Assembly (NCBI GenBank): GCA_949358305.1 | Contig: OX442315.1 | Coordinates: 17,820,427 to 17,884,426 of the forward strand | DNA length: 64,000 nucleotides | From: Strigamia acuminata | Taxonomy: Eukaryota; Arthropoda; Chilopoda; Geophilomorpha; Linotaeniidae | Reading direction: 5' to 3' | Shown: piece after piece, positions 22,081-63,449 of the stretch | Layout: the number at the start of each line of letters is the position of its first letter | Position numbering within the stretch: the stretch's first letter is position 1 | Notes under the pieces: generated by a model | What the model was told of the DNA's origin: nothing | Seen by the model: the letters and a program-made list of their open reading frames with translations, nothing else | The model's database searches: none | Made by a program: the position numbers and the translations under genes

Positions 22081-25000
22081 AGTTATAGAAATTGCAAATA
22101 TATATATACATAAAAGAAAACTTAGGTAATTGAAAATTATGGACGTTATTCCAGGGGATAAAATACGCTACATTCCAAATATTATAGGATTTTCGTGTGT
22201 TTAAAAACCAGAAAAATAAACAAAAAATAAAAAAATCCTCCTTTCCCACATAGGCAATAAGGTATTTACAGTCACCAAATGCCTCTGATTTTTTTTAAAT
22301 GTATTTATTTTTAGTTATTGTTCAAAACCGTTTGCTTTTAACTATTCTAAAATTCCTGATAAGATTCACTCCCAGAGGTAAAACATTAAGTGTTGCATTC
22401 AAAATCGAGTAATCATTAGCAACCGGTGCTACTATTAGCGATGCTTTAATTCACTGCCGCGCATGCTCATTAAAAGAGCAGTAATGAATAACCATTATCA
22501 AAAATCGTAAAAATTTGCATCTTTGTTTCTTTTTTTTTTTGACATTCGACCAAAATTACTTAAATAGATCCCTCTAACAACATTTTCTTCCATTCGTGTT
22601 ATTACTTACTCCAAAAAAATGAAGAAAAAGAAAATGAAAAAAAAAAATGGTCATTTTTCAATTTTCATCAACGCGAGCCTTTCATTTCGTGCAATACCAA
22701 AATTCTGTGATACACAAATTAACTCTTTTCTTGCTTTGAAACTCATTCAAAATTGCCTTTAAATTAAATTTAAAAAAAAAAAAAACCCTTCTCCCTCCCC
22801 CCCCCCAAAAAAAAATAATAATAATAAAAAAGAAATTAAAAAGAAAACTCGAAAACATTTATTTACATGCAAAAATCTAATTCACATCTGCTACTGAACA
22901 ATCATTTACAACTTTTATTCCTTAATTTCCCCCCTCTTCACACTTACGCGAACTTTAATCAGATGCAATACAAATTCCCCACCGCCCATTCGCTGTTCGT
23001 TGGGCGGCCATTTTTTGGTAAACAGCACTTATTTCAAGCAGGGTTCGGCAAAGAAAAGGGGATGGAGAAGAGGGGGGTGTTGGGTGACTGAAAGCCTAAT
23101 GCACAGGAGCAATTCCCGATCGATTTCCGTCAGGAAAGAATTACGATGTGAAAATATTGCAAAATGCACGCGTGGGAAGACGAAGAGAAAACACCAGTCA
23201 CAACCTCCCTCTACCTCCACATCCCGCCCCCCGAACACCCCGAATTGTTGTCATCGTGCTTCATAACAATAATAATGTTAATAGTCATTTTTTACAGTGC
23301 CTCCCCGACCCCTCTAGTTCTCTTAATTAAAAAGTAATTTAATTTGAAAATATTAATAAACCCATTGTTACTCAGCCCAAATTTTTGCACGTTATTGTAA
23401 CCGCTCTCTTTATAGTGTTAAAACAATTAGTAAAACTTGAATCGTGTAATGAATATGTAGGATTGCGCTCAATAATTAATATTTTTGTCCATTTTGCGTC
23501 CGATTCACACCAAACATTGTATATACATGTATAGACATACAAAATGGACACTAACTTCTGTAAAATTCGCCCGTTTCTTCTTATTCATTTTTCCTTTACG
23601 CATTTGCTCTCTTTTTCTCTCTATATCAATGCTAATGCAAATAATGATATTAATTCTGTAAACGTTCACTAGAAAATATGAATGACATCTAATTACGTCA
23701 TAGCTCAATGTATATTGTGATGACATGTTAACTTGAATAAAAAAAGTTTAAAAAATTTTTTTTTTTTTATTTTATTTAAAAAAAATATTAAATTAGCATA
23801 TGGTGATTATAAATGTAACATAAGAGCCATGGAAACTGTTGTTAGAAGCCGTATGCTTTGATATTCAAGAAATATAGTAAAAAAAAAGGAAAATAAACAA
23901 ACCGGTTTGAAATTTTAATAAGTTCTTTTTTCTGCAAAAAAAAAAAACATCAAACGCAGGTTTCCTGCAAGAGTAGCCATGCAACACCACAAAATAATAA
24001 ACAGTAGAACGTCGATAAAGATATCTGTTAAATAAGCTAAATTGAAAATTGTTTTATTTTAATTTAATTGAAAACTAAAAGCTCCCCCTGAAACTTCACT
24101 GCAAATACAGTAACAATTAACAGAGATTTCTTTCAATTGAATTTGACCAGATTGCGATTCCTTTCTTCATATTTCATTACAATTACAGGAAGAACATTGC
24201 TTCGAGGTTCATTGTTCACTTAATCCTTTAATTCTTTTTGAGCCCGTTCCCTATTCTCGAAACTGCGATTGGATTTTCGAGTCATGTGTCGACCACTGAC
24301 CAATGACACGGAGGTACGTGAATACGTGCACAAATTGAGATTTTTTTCACGAGTACTCGTGGGAAATGCAAAATTCGACGCAAAATGACAAAATTTTATT
24401 ATTTTTCCGAATATTGCCTTCCCAAAACAAACATTTATTATATACGGAGTACTAATTTTTTTGGAAACACAAATTAATTAAATCCGTTATACCGTAGGGC
24501 AATAACCGAGAAATAACGGAAAAAAACGGCAAATTTTTTTTCCAAACGATTTTTTTAATTTTATATAAAAGAAAAGTAAGAAAAAAAATATTACAACTTA
24601 TTTTTCTAGCAAAAAGAGTTTTATTTCAAGTAGTAATATCATCATATCATAACATTATACAAAGCAAAGAAACTCCAGGTTAAAAGGTTAAGAAAAATGA
24701 GAGAGGTTTGTACTTATGCACCTGCGCACACAGAAGGCTAATTAAGCGATTAAAGTTAAGATAGTGGCTGAGAAGCAAACGTAATGGTTTCTTTACTGCC
24801 AGGCTCGAGGTTGAGCAAGCAATTCAATTCACCAAATGAAGTAGGAACAAAAAAAATATGGGGCATTTGAATAAAGAAATTCACTGCAAAGTTTAAAAAT
24901 GAAAAGAAAATAACTTTTTTTCTTCTTTTTTTCCTTCCAAGTATAAATTTTCATTAAATTTTGATGCTCAGTGCGAGTTTTTTTTTATTTTTTTTTATTT

Positions 25001-26594
25001 TTGCTTATTTGTTTACGCCTTTAGATACAGTTGAAGAAAATAGAGGGCACCACTGTACACGAGTGTGTTTCTAACTTTCTTTAAGTGCGTTTGGCAATAA
25101 AAATCGCATTTTGATATTTATCCTGCACTTAAAAACGGAAAAGCCAGTGCTTTGATGATCCAATTTCCAATTCCGCTGTCTTCCTCCAAGAATTAACTAC
25201 CGAGTAAGCGAAACACTTGTATGAATTAATGAGGCTAATTTAGATATAATTCCCGCGAGAAATTTGGCACAGGAAATACACAAGTGTTTCGATATACGAG
25301 ACGAAACCTCCGATCGATATTTCTGTAATTACTACCGTTGATTAAAAAAAAAATATTTTTTTAAAAAAAAATAATGTTGGAAAATAAAAAATAATAATCT
25401 TTGCTCGTGCCGTAGAATTCAATTGCAGACTAAGCAATTTATTTCACCTAAAATGAAATAAAATACAAAAACAACTAAAGCTTTAAAAATCCTAAATATT
25501 GCACTTGTTCAAACCGCCCAATCATTTGCTAAGTTATGAAACCGCGAAAACAAAACACTTTTTGTCACATCACATTTAAAAATAAAAAATAAAAATAAAA
25601 AAAAATTGTTTTGCATGAAACGTTATCTACACACGTATAGCGCTTGACAGGCGTCTCCCAAAGGGAGCCCACGTTTTCAGCATCGCAAGACTAATTAATC
25701 CACCAGCTTAGAAAACATCTTTCTTTATCAACATAAGGAAGAGAAAAAAAACTGTCAAACATCTTTTCCACCATTCACCCATCACCACTATCATATTTTT
25801 TATCGTTTCAACACATTTACGCTTTGCCGTGTTACTAACCCCATTCTATTACAAACCTCGCCTAAAAGCCTGTGCTCAAAATTAACAGCTCAGCGAGTTT
25901 CACGTCCATGAAAAACAATGGCAGTCATTGATTTAAATAATTAAATACCGTCCATGTACAAGATGGTCCGAATGAAAGATGTGATCGATCCGTGGAACAT
26001 CTGACCATTTTCCAATCACAGAAAAGAGGGAATTTCAATCTCAATTTTTTTTTCTATCAGCTTCCTTCCGACCTTTGAGATGACATTTTTTTCCACTTCT
26101 CCAACTCTTCTATTAATATTATGAAATTTATAAATAAATAAAACATTTTTTTTTTCTTAGAAAAAATAAATAAGTAAAAAATAAATTGCTTGACCATTGG
26201 TCAGAAAGCGTGAAATAGAAAAGACGAAGCGTACAATTCACCTTGACCCACTCGAACAGGTGACGCAAGTCCAAATCCTTATGGTTATCCATGGGCATTT
26301 TCAGTAACATCAATCAAGAAAGTCGCTTTCTCCTCGTGTAACCCGAGAAACACAACGGAAATTGAATTATATACCGTAATAACAACTCAAATTCTATATA
26401 TAAAGACTTCAATCAATGTGATTATATGGATTTCAACGCACAAAATGACGTAAATCCGATACCGTACTTGAAAAATGTGTTTATTCGGATTAATGGGGAT
26501 CTCTTGGTACCATGTTTAGATTACTAAGCAGGGGAATATTGCGGTTGCCATCTTGAATTTCCGACTGATCTTTATTTACATCAATTTTCATTTA
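22081..26594. other. Intergenic DNA between the two receptors
   Basis: AT-rich, with several homopolymer and mixed runs (poly-A/poly-C near 22773-22835, A-rich near 23930 and 25350). A pogo-like string starts at 24003 (CAGTAGAACGTCGATA), and a 14-bp palindrome, CACGAGTACTCGTG, is at 24349-24362. No gene could be supported. Confidence 0.55.
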
Positions 26595-26789
26595 CCGTAT
26601 TTTACCAAATAAGAGCCGCGGCTCTTATTGAAAACTGCCACTTTGAGCTGCGGCTTTAATTCGGGGGCGGCTCTTATTTTAAATAGTGGCCAATATCGTA
26701 CTATTACGTTCATTGAACGTATATAGCCGCGGCTACTATTCGAGGGCGGCTACAATTCGAGGGCGACTCTTATTTGGTAAAATTCGGTA
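26593..26789. mobile_element. MITE with long inverted ends and TA duplication
   Basis: The element spans 26595-26787 (193 bp). The left end CCGTATTTTACCAAATAAGA is mirrored at the right end with very few mismatches over about 25 bp. TA dinucleotides flank both sides, as in Tc1/mariner-type insertion. The interior holds repeated GGGCGGCT units and is non-coding. Confidence 0.8.
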
Positions 26790-27415
26790 ATTTATTTCTG
26801 TCAATTTGACACAAAATTTCATTGAGAAATGACAATCCCGTCCGGGGACATTGACTTTTAGTCCGGCCGACAGGTCGAAATTAGTTTCCGACACATGATC
26901 GATTCGAATTTCCCTCTAAATAAATTTTAACGTCAAAATCGACTTGCAAATTAAACAATTCTTACTCGATGTAGTCGGAAAACAATGCAAACGATCCAAT
27001 TCAATAATAAAAACAAAATAAAAAAGTTTTCTTTAAAATTAATTTTTACTTATTAAACATACAAAACTGCGAGGACTCCACCAATTTCAATTAAACGCGA
27101 CGCTCACGATTACAATAATTGACGCAGCGAATTGATCCCAGCGATTTCTTACATACGACCGTGCAGCCGCAGCTGCAATGACGAACAGGCCCTGATAAAC
27201 GCAAGCGCCACCCACCGTCATCGATTGACGTCGCGGACCAAGCGCGGAAGCACGTTTCACTCGCTGCGAGTCTTCCTTCGCGGAGAAGAATGCAAGGAAA
27301 AGAGGATTTCCATCTTCCCGGTGACACATCATCCTGTACAGTCGGCGGCGCTCAACTAGTCACATTTTCAAACTTTTCAGTCCGAACAAAAAGAAAAATA
27401 ACAAAGAAAAAACTC
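26790..27415. other. Upstream region of the mXR-like receptor
   Basis: Probably promoter and 5' UTR. A possible 3' splice site (CAAACTTTTCAG at about 27369-27380) lies shortly before the ATG, and the segment 27090-27360 is GC-richer. An in-frame upstream ATG at 27290 would add 42 residues before the signal peptide. I do not accept it because the leader at 27416 fits better. Confidence 0.4.
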
Positions 27416-42475
<15,060 letters not shown>

Positions 42476-45400
42476 CAAAAATTAAATTTAAAAATGAAAA
42501 TAAATAAACATCAAACAAAACTTGAAAATCACTGTAATCAAATTCTTGACGATGTTTGTTATACACGTCTCACTGTAGAATTCCTTCTTCCTATTTTAGT
42601 TACGATTGTAAATATATTGAAATTAGAAAGAATAAAAGTATTTTACTCACCTGGACAATCACCAAGCATCATTATTGCTGCATAAAATACAGTACACAAG
42701 AAACTTTTGAATTGTTTTAATGTAAAATCTTTAGCATTCATATCATTACAGCATCCTCAGAATGTCAAGGTCTTCGTAGAATTTTTTTTTTGTTAAATGA
42801 CAATAAAATCTAAGAAAATCAAAAACATATTTTCTATAATAAAAAATAAAATAAATGACAAAAAATTGATGGCAATAGGGATTATCAATTAATGAATTAA
42901 ATTTGTTTCTCTCTTTCTACAAGTTCAACCTGAACTACTTAGAATTATTTTACATATTTAACAGTCCATGTAAATTCTTAAAAACTAATGCATATTTGCA
43001 ACACCTAAATGTCATATGAAAACAAAATTTTGATACATGCACAAAACAGTGGAGAGAGACTATGACACATTTAAGTTACAATTTTGTTGTCACAAGATAT
43101 TTTCTAAAATTTGTGTTTTTTTTTTTTTTGGTTTTTTTTTTCACAGAATTGTAAATGTTCACAATAAGGATTTTTTGAGAGTTCTTTTTTCCCATTAAAT
43201 ATGGAAACTATAAACTCCCAACTGACCAAAAAATGATAGTAGTAATCAAATTAAAAAATAATATCATCGATTAAAACTTCACACCAGAAAATTAAAATAT
43301 TTTTTTAAGATACAATATGTTTAAAAACGACCAAGTGTAAAGACCAAGTCGCAATTTGATCATGGACTGAAAAAGTCCCTCAAAGCAGGCATTTTTGCTC
43401 ATTTCATGCTGCTGTGGATCGTTATTAAGTAATTAGAAAGAAAAAAACAATCAGTTATACTATATAGTTGAATATAAAACATTTCAATCAAATAATTAAA
43501 ACATAATTTGAAACACGAGTTTAACGAGTCATTACAATCAAAGATTAATATCAATTTAAGTGTCTGATTGCATTCATAAACATATGAAATTCGGAAGCAA
43601 ATTTAACCAGTGATCTCAAACAACGCACTTTCAATAAGAATAGCAATTACAAAAATAATTCCAAATTTCCAAGCATTTAAAAAAATATTTTGATTCCTCA
43701 TCAGCATAACTTGAACAAATTTTCCCTGCAATTCAACAAACGTGGAAAAATAAAAATTAAACGATATACAGTCATCAGTTTGGGCTACTGATTAAACAAA
43801 TACTCACTACAAAATTTTTTTGTTCTCAATTACCTAATACAAAAAAGAAAAATGTACACAATTAAATCAAAAACTACAGACGAATGCCGTGAGATTTTAA
43901 AAAAAGACATTCACTAACACAAAAAATGTAAAATAATAATTAATTAATTAAATTTATGATATAGTAACAAATTCCATGATGGATTACAGGAATATACTGG
44001 AGTTGGTGCAAAGGAGTGCCGAGTTTTTTTGTTTTTTTGTTATCTTACACTAGCTTACGAACAACACGTACAACATTACTAGTGTAGAACGGCATGCAAA
44101 GTTGTATCCAGAGTTTAAAAAATTTTTTTTTCTTTCAAAAAAGAACGCCATCAAGAATTTAAAATGACAAAGACAAGGAATTGTTTTTTTTTTCTTTAAA
44201 TCTACATCCCTCTCTTACAAACCTCCTATTAAATGTCAATATTTAGTGATTATATTTAATATTTTTCTCCCCGTTTCGTTTCTCCCAATCCCTTCCCGTT
44301 TCTTGCAAATATTTTATTTTACAAATTATGTCGCGTTACAATTCTACCAAATCAAAACAAAAATCGAAATCGAAGCGTGATGTTTTGTTAAGAGCAAAAG
44401 TTGAAGGAGCAGAGACACTACAATTAGCAGACCTGGAGATTTATGTTGTCGTGACAAGTGACTGAACAACGGGTTGAGGTATCGGGGACGAACGAAAGAA
44501 GAAATAAAACGAGAAAATGTGAGTGAATGTCACCCAACTGTACAATCTCCAAGCCTAGGATTACAAGAAGCTGAAATTTTTCTTTTCAGGCGACTGAATT
44601 CATGTTAATTGTTAATATTATTAGATTATACTCATAGTTATTACTGAATGCCAAAGATTAAATTTGTCACACTTTCTTAGCAAGTGCATTCGTTACAATT
44701 TGCTGTACACACACATCATTGCATAAATTCATACAGATTTTTTTTTTGTTTAACATCAATATTTTTTACTCTTTTTTTGTTGTTTCTTTTACTCAGAAAA
44801 ATTTGGACGATACAAATAACTCAAATGTTAGTACAGTTCGGTAGAATGGAGGAAAAACTCAAAAAAATAATAATCAGTTTGTTAATTTTCATACATTATG
44901 ATACACAATAATAATAATAATCATAATCATAACTTTGCTACTTGCTTTTTTTATATTTTATTTTATATATATATAATCACCATCACTGATAATCATGTAA
45001 GAAATTAGAAGAGCAATTTAATGGTTAATAATGGACAGATTGGTAATTATTTACTTAAACACTCTCCTCAAACAAGATCAAGTGATTGGCTAGGACGGCA
45101 CCATCAGCAAACTATTCCATTGAGCCTGATCAGAGAAATTCTAATTATTTCATTATATTTGTTTGTACAAAGCTAGGACACATTATTTATAAATCACCAT
45201 TTGTATTTGTTTGTTTTTTTTTTTCGAATATTTTTCAAGCACCTACATTTTTTTTTTATTATTTATTTAAAAAAATCAACTTTCAGCATAATCAAAAAAA
45301 TGAAAAATAAATAATCATTCATTTGAGAATTCTGATGTTAAATTCTCACACTTCCGTTTAATTATCCATAATTCCAATACATTTTAAGCAGAAAAAAGAT

Positions 45401-47189
45401 TACATTTACAGTTAACACTCATTCTGTGCGTAACTTGCCAATATAACAACAAATTTGTCATGGTTTGCAGGCATCCAAGTAAACAAGGCAGGAGGTTGTT
45501 TTTTAGCCTTGAAATTTTATGCTGAATTAAGGCACACCATTATTGTAGCTACATTAATGAATGAGTTTGATATGAGGAGCACCATAAAATGTACACTATA
45601 CACCGACAGCCAGAAAACATAAAATGACAAATTAGAAAAAAAAATCAATAATTAACAATTAAAATTTGTGGTATAGTTTGCTGAGAGTACCGGATATTTC
45701 TTATTAAATCTTGGTTTAAAATTTAGACTTAAAAATGATCGTACATATAAAACGATTACGTTAATTTAATTTTTTTTTTTTTAGTTTAAACATTTTTAGG
45801 CAATTTGTGTAAAAATCTTTTTTTGAAGCATAATAACTTGCTACTATGGCATGGCTGAAAAGTAAAACAAACAAAAAAAGAAGTTCCTATGGTGAAAGAG
45901 ATCAAAGTCTCGTAATTATATATACTCTGTTATTTTATACATTTGAAAACACCATTTTCCTACCAACCCTTGGTCTAAACTTCAGCATTCAATTGTGTCG
46001 TTAGGTTTTTAAAACCCTAATTCCTGCAGGCACAGTTTCGAAACACATTTCAATCAGAATATCCCTGAGTTCATATTTTTTTTTAAACTTTTTTTTTTTA
46101 AATACCATCTCTTATTTACTTTGGTTTTTGTTTTTATTTGAAGTACATTCGGCCACACGTTTGTTTTAAATTTTTGTTTCGTTTTACATTTGGTAGGAAT
46201 CAGGCAAATTGAGACACGCGGATAGATCTTGCTTCAACGCAGTTGCCCATCATCACCCAAGACACATTCTGGGAACCGAATCACGACTCCTGACACGACA
46301 TCAGCACGCTTTGCTCAGCAGTTCATTTAAAAACAATTACTCAATTAATCCAAAAAAAATAAAAAATAAGAAAAAATAAGAAAAAAAACACGTCACATCC
46401 TTTTATGTTGCATTACTTTTCATTACCTTGCAACATTTGTTTTATAGCAAGGAGAAATGGCAGTATTATTTAAATACATGTACATTCTGACATGGTGGCT
46501 AGTTAAGTAGCAGTAGTTTAAAACACTAAACACTCCACATTTAAAACTGTTTTTTTAAGACAGAAAAAAATAATTCAAAAACTCTTCTTTGATGGCAAAT
46601 TTCTACGGTTCAGTCCGACTCCTAAAAGCTCATCTAAACACCAGAATTAAATCAAAAATGTTTTTTTTTTTTTAAATTAAAAAAAAAATTGAAGAAAAAA
46701 AAACCAACAAATTAATCTAACAAAAAAATGTACATTTTACACAGAAGGGGAAACATTATAAATTATCCAAGCTCCCACCCTGCTCGTCTGCTCAGGGTGC
46801 TGTGTATTTAATGGCACCATCTGCCAATGAGCAAAGCACTGCAGGTGGTGGCAGGAGCCAAGAGCGAGACCAGGTTTGAGAGGGCGGTGCAGCGATTAGT
46901 AGTACGTAGGAGTAGTAGTAGGTAGTAGTAGTAGTAGTAGTAGGTAGTAGTACAAGTAGTAATGAGTGTTATTAAGGATGTGGCCCAGAAACTTTTTTTT
47001 CTAGTTTTTGTTGTTATTTTGTTGTTTTTTTTTCTTTTTTTGCGTTTTTTTTCGTATTTTTTTAAATCAGAGATGACGGCAACAATAAAAATTGGTGCTG
47101 GTCTCTTGATAAGAGAAAAATTGTAGTAGTATATTAAAGTACTGCAACTGGTAGTCTGAGTCCATCCCCTGCACCACTGAGAAACCACT
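42476..47189. other. Tail-to-tail interval: 3' UTRs of mXR-like and PMCA genes
   Basis: Very AT-rich with many poly-A/T runs and no coding frame. The plus-strand 3' UTR of the receptor probably ends soon after AATAAA at 42802-42807 and carries a Pumilio-type TGTAAATA at 42607-42614. The PMCA 3' UTR enters from the right, but its end cannot be placed. No gene lies between. Confidence 0.55.
46897..46962. repeat. (TAG)n trinucleotide repeat
   Basis: Interrupted TAG units about 230 bp beyond the distal PMCA stop, in its 3' UTR. The reverse-strand frame through it (poly-Tyr/Leu) is an artefact of the repeat. Confidence 0.8.
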
Positions 47190-59973
<12,784 letters not shown>

Positions 59974-59995
59974 TGTAAAATTTGTTACCAACTAC

Positions 59996-62004
59996 CTGCA
60001 AACATATACTCCTTAAGAATTTTGACCGCATATACAAATCAAGTCACGAAAACCGAAAAAAACGTGTTCCTGTTTTATTCACACAGAGTTCACGATACAA
60101 TTTTTAAGCCTAAATAATAAATGAACACGCTTGATCGCCGATAGCAAATGCTAATGGCCGACAACTAAAAATCCTAACGGAAATTCCGAGAAATAAAGTC
60201 AAAGAAAAACATCTAAAATCCATAAAAATTCCAATATATTTTTCCCAATTTATCATCATTTGTTCCAAGCGAGCCCCAAAGAATACATTTCTCAGTGATG
60301 CGAGGGGCCCCATTCGAGTCCCTGATGTGTTCAACAAAAAAATAAACCTTTCGTCGAGCATTCCATCTCATCAAAACCACAATACTGGAATTTAAAACCT
60401 TTTCTGCGTTTGAAATTGCTACGAAAATCAAATAAACACCTAATTCAAATAGCTCGAGCACTTAAAGCGCTTCAAAACTATTCTCCCGTAATTTAATACT
60501 GCCCGTCTGACACGTTATTAAAAAAATTTCAACCTGCCGGCAAATACTGCATGAAAAACGTGTACATTGCACACCCATGCAGCATCTCCCTCCTAATTAT
60601 ATCGACTCGGGTTGCAACTATCACCAATCTTATGAGGAATAAGGATAGGAAAAAAATGTCAAGAATGTTTGAACTCCTTCCAGAACCCAAATCGTCTCAT
60701 TAGGAAACTCTGCCGTAATCTAAAAGCGGGGTTCGTGTCTGTCAGGTTACGTTCAAAATAGCTTTTATAACCGATCACAATCTATACAGAGAAAGAGTAA
60801 AGACAAAAGAAAACAGATGGCATAATATTAATTTTTTTTTTTGCTCTCATCGTACCACCTACTGATACAAAAATGGAATTAAGATGGAAAAGAAAGAAAG
60901 GAGGAAATGCAGTAATAGCACGAATCGAAAAATATATAATAAAAAAAAACTTTTTATGGGTATCTACTATTCCACCCACGTCACGATATGGCCCGATATC
61001 ACAGCTTGACTCTAAATGAAATTTAAAAACCGAGAAAATAGAAAATAATAAGAAAGAAATAATAAAAAAAAAATCAATTCAACTGCAGCAGTCTTAACGA
61101 AACCAAGAAAAATTATTTTCCTTTCATTTTCACTCGAAAATTCCCATTTTCTGCGATATATTCCGAAATAAACCGGTTCCGGGTTTAAAATTGGTGCCGA
61201 AATGTACTAAAATAGAGGTACAATGCACCCACAGGTCAAACATTCGACCGTTTTAACGAATAGCGCAGTACTTGAGTATTGAAATAATAATCAACACATG
61301 ACACGGTCGCTCGTTTAATTTTCATTACGACATGGTCGAAACAGACCAACTCATTTCCTCGTTGTGCTCTCTTGATTGAATTGAATCCCTGCTCGTTTTG
61401 CAATTTCACTTTTTCGCCATTTCCATTTTATCTCTTATTTATTAAACTTAGCTCAGAACAGAGCTCACCTCAGCTCAGGCACGCTTGTCCTTGGCTATTA
61501 CATCATGGTCATTTATTTTATTGTTCTTTCTGTGTCTGTTCAATTTCCAATATTGACAAGACCCAACCAGCCAAAAACTGGTATTTTTTTCCCTGTATCT
61601 GGATTTTACAACCTCTTGCGACTAAAAAAAAAACAATGACAAACTCCAAGCACCCATTAAAACACATAATCCCCCCGAAATTGGACCATATTTATCGCGA
61701 TAAGGATAATTACCGGAACCCCAACAGTCGAACCAATTCTTTGCCCCTAAAAATTAAACTCCCCCAAAAAAGGGAAACCATGTGCTATTTGATTACATGA
61801 TAACCCATATCTAGAACACACGCGTTAAAAAAGTGAACTTGACATTAGTAGATAAAGCTTATTAACCAGTAATAAAACTCTTGACAGCTCTTCAAGACAC
61901 AAATTAAATTTCCCTTTGCTGGAGCCTTCAATTAAGTGGAAAACGTGGCCAATAGAAAAATTATATACGCTTTGCAATTTATTATAGGATATTAACTTAC
62001 TCAC
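59996..62004 (-). other. PMCA 5' UTR intron
   Basis: 2 kb of AT-rich DNA with no coding motif. Small frames on both strands look random. Confidence 0.55.
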
Positions 62005-62066
62005 TTCTGCAAAAATTTTAAAGCTGGATTAGCCCAGAGGCATGTAGAGTGAGTTGGTTCCAGTCA
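62005..62066 (-). other. Candidate PMCA 5' UTR exon
   Basis: On the minus strand, TTATTTTTGCAG precedes it and the strong donor GTGAGTAAG follows it, bounding 62 nt. Inside is a very short upstream frame, ATG-CCT-CTG-GGC-TAA. Inferred from splice signals only. Confidence 0.4.
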
Positions 62067-63449
62067 CTGCAAAAATAAAACACCATTATTTACATACAAT
62101 ACACAATGACACACTTCCGACACACATTTAAACATTTACTGACAAAAATATTTAACTATTCTCGCTCATATGATGCATCATGCGACTTGTGACGTCACAC
62201 ATCCAATAGATCTATGATTAAACATGGTTGAGTCGGATTCGAGCGAGTCTTTTAATATTTAAAATTAGATCCGCGCTTGTGCATTCACGACTTGGTGACA
62301 TCAACGTTTGCTGCATCAAAACCGTTAGCAAAATATTTTTAAAACGATTTTTTCCTTTTCTCGTTTCTAAAATTCTGTTTCACCAGCAAAGAAACACGAT
62401 TAACCACTCCGTGCGCTTGACCTTTAAAGATTTAACCAGCAAAACCTCTCAGTTTTAATCGAACCAGTAAATTTATGTACATAAAAATTTCCAGAACGGT
62501 CATTTCAAGATGCAAGAAAATGAGCTCATGGATGAAATTTGACGAGTAAATTGTGAGCTGCACCATCTTTGGACAATAAAGACGCGCACAAAAAAAAAAA
62601 ATCCTGTCTATGGAATTTATGATTATGGACCCGTTCAACATTCATCTTGCATAGTATTCACAGGGATAAAGAAATACGAAGAAAAAAATAAATCAATACA
62701 AAAACCAGAGGATACAGATCCAATAACTTATTTGCGTCTGAAAAAACGCTTTCCATCAACAGGCTTTTATCACCGGCCTCCCAAACAAAACAAAAAAAAT
62801 CTTTTAATTCTTAAATACAGTAATTCCTTCTCGCAAATGGTTCCATCCAAGCGAAAGAAATCAGCACTGATTCAATGCAGAATGAAATTTAAAAAAAAAA
62901 AAAATTCAATTGACCACAATTTTATTCAAAATTCATCTCCATTTTTTCCCTTCTTCATTCCATCGACTATTTTACAACAAATTGCAAATTTAACCTTTCC
63001 ATCTTATCCATTACTTAATGTGATGACGGTTTAATAAGATTATGTCCCCTTAATCCGACCTCAAATTGGCTTAAAGACATGCCACGAATAAAAATATAAA
63101 ATTCAAAAAAAATATAATAGATAAACCATCAAGAGATCTTTACATCATCCATTCGACCTTGAAACCCAAAGGTAGCTGAGCAAACCGTACCACCGTACCC
63201 CTAATTACCAAACATCGATTATGTAAACAATCGTCAAGAAGAACAACAAGTCCGCGTTGATCGCATTACAATCGCATTTAAATATGAAATAAAAGCAACG
63301 CCTCAAGTTCAACTTCACTGTCTAGACGCATATTTAGCCTCCGACCCGCCATTTACACTTAAAGATGGGCCCGCAATTGCTAATAGCCCCAAAAATCGCT
63401 CCTTTTGCACGAAAAACGTCAATCCCGCTCCTAATCCCCGTCTACTCAC
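62067..63449 (-). other. Putative PMCA 5' intron
   Basis: AT-rich. A donor-like GTGAGTAG on the minus strand marks its upstream end at 63449-63448. No gene recognised. Confidence 0.4.

Noticed and set aside
24003-24020. CAGTAGAACGTCGATA, pogo-like terminus
   Set aside because: Too short, and no partner end, so it cannot be called an element.
24349-24362. Palindrome CACGAGTACTCGTG
   Set aside because: Perfect but isolated; I know no factor for it, and single palindromes of this length can occur by chance.
27290-27415. Upstream in-frame ATG extending gene 2 by 42 residues
   Set aside because: The extension is basic and not leader-like, may be crossed by an acceptor at 27380, and would bury the signal peptide.
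62221-62260. tRNA B-box-like string (GGATTCGAGC)
   Set aside because: No A box at the right distance and no cloverleaf could be drawn.
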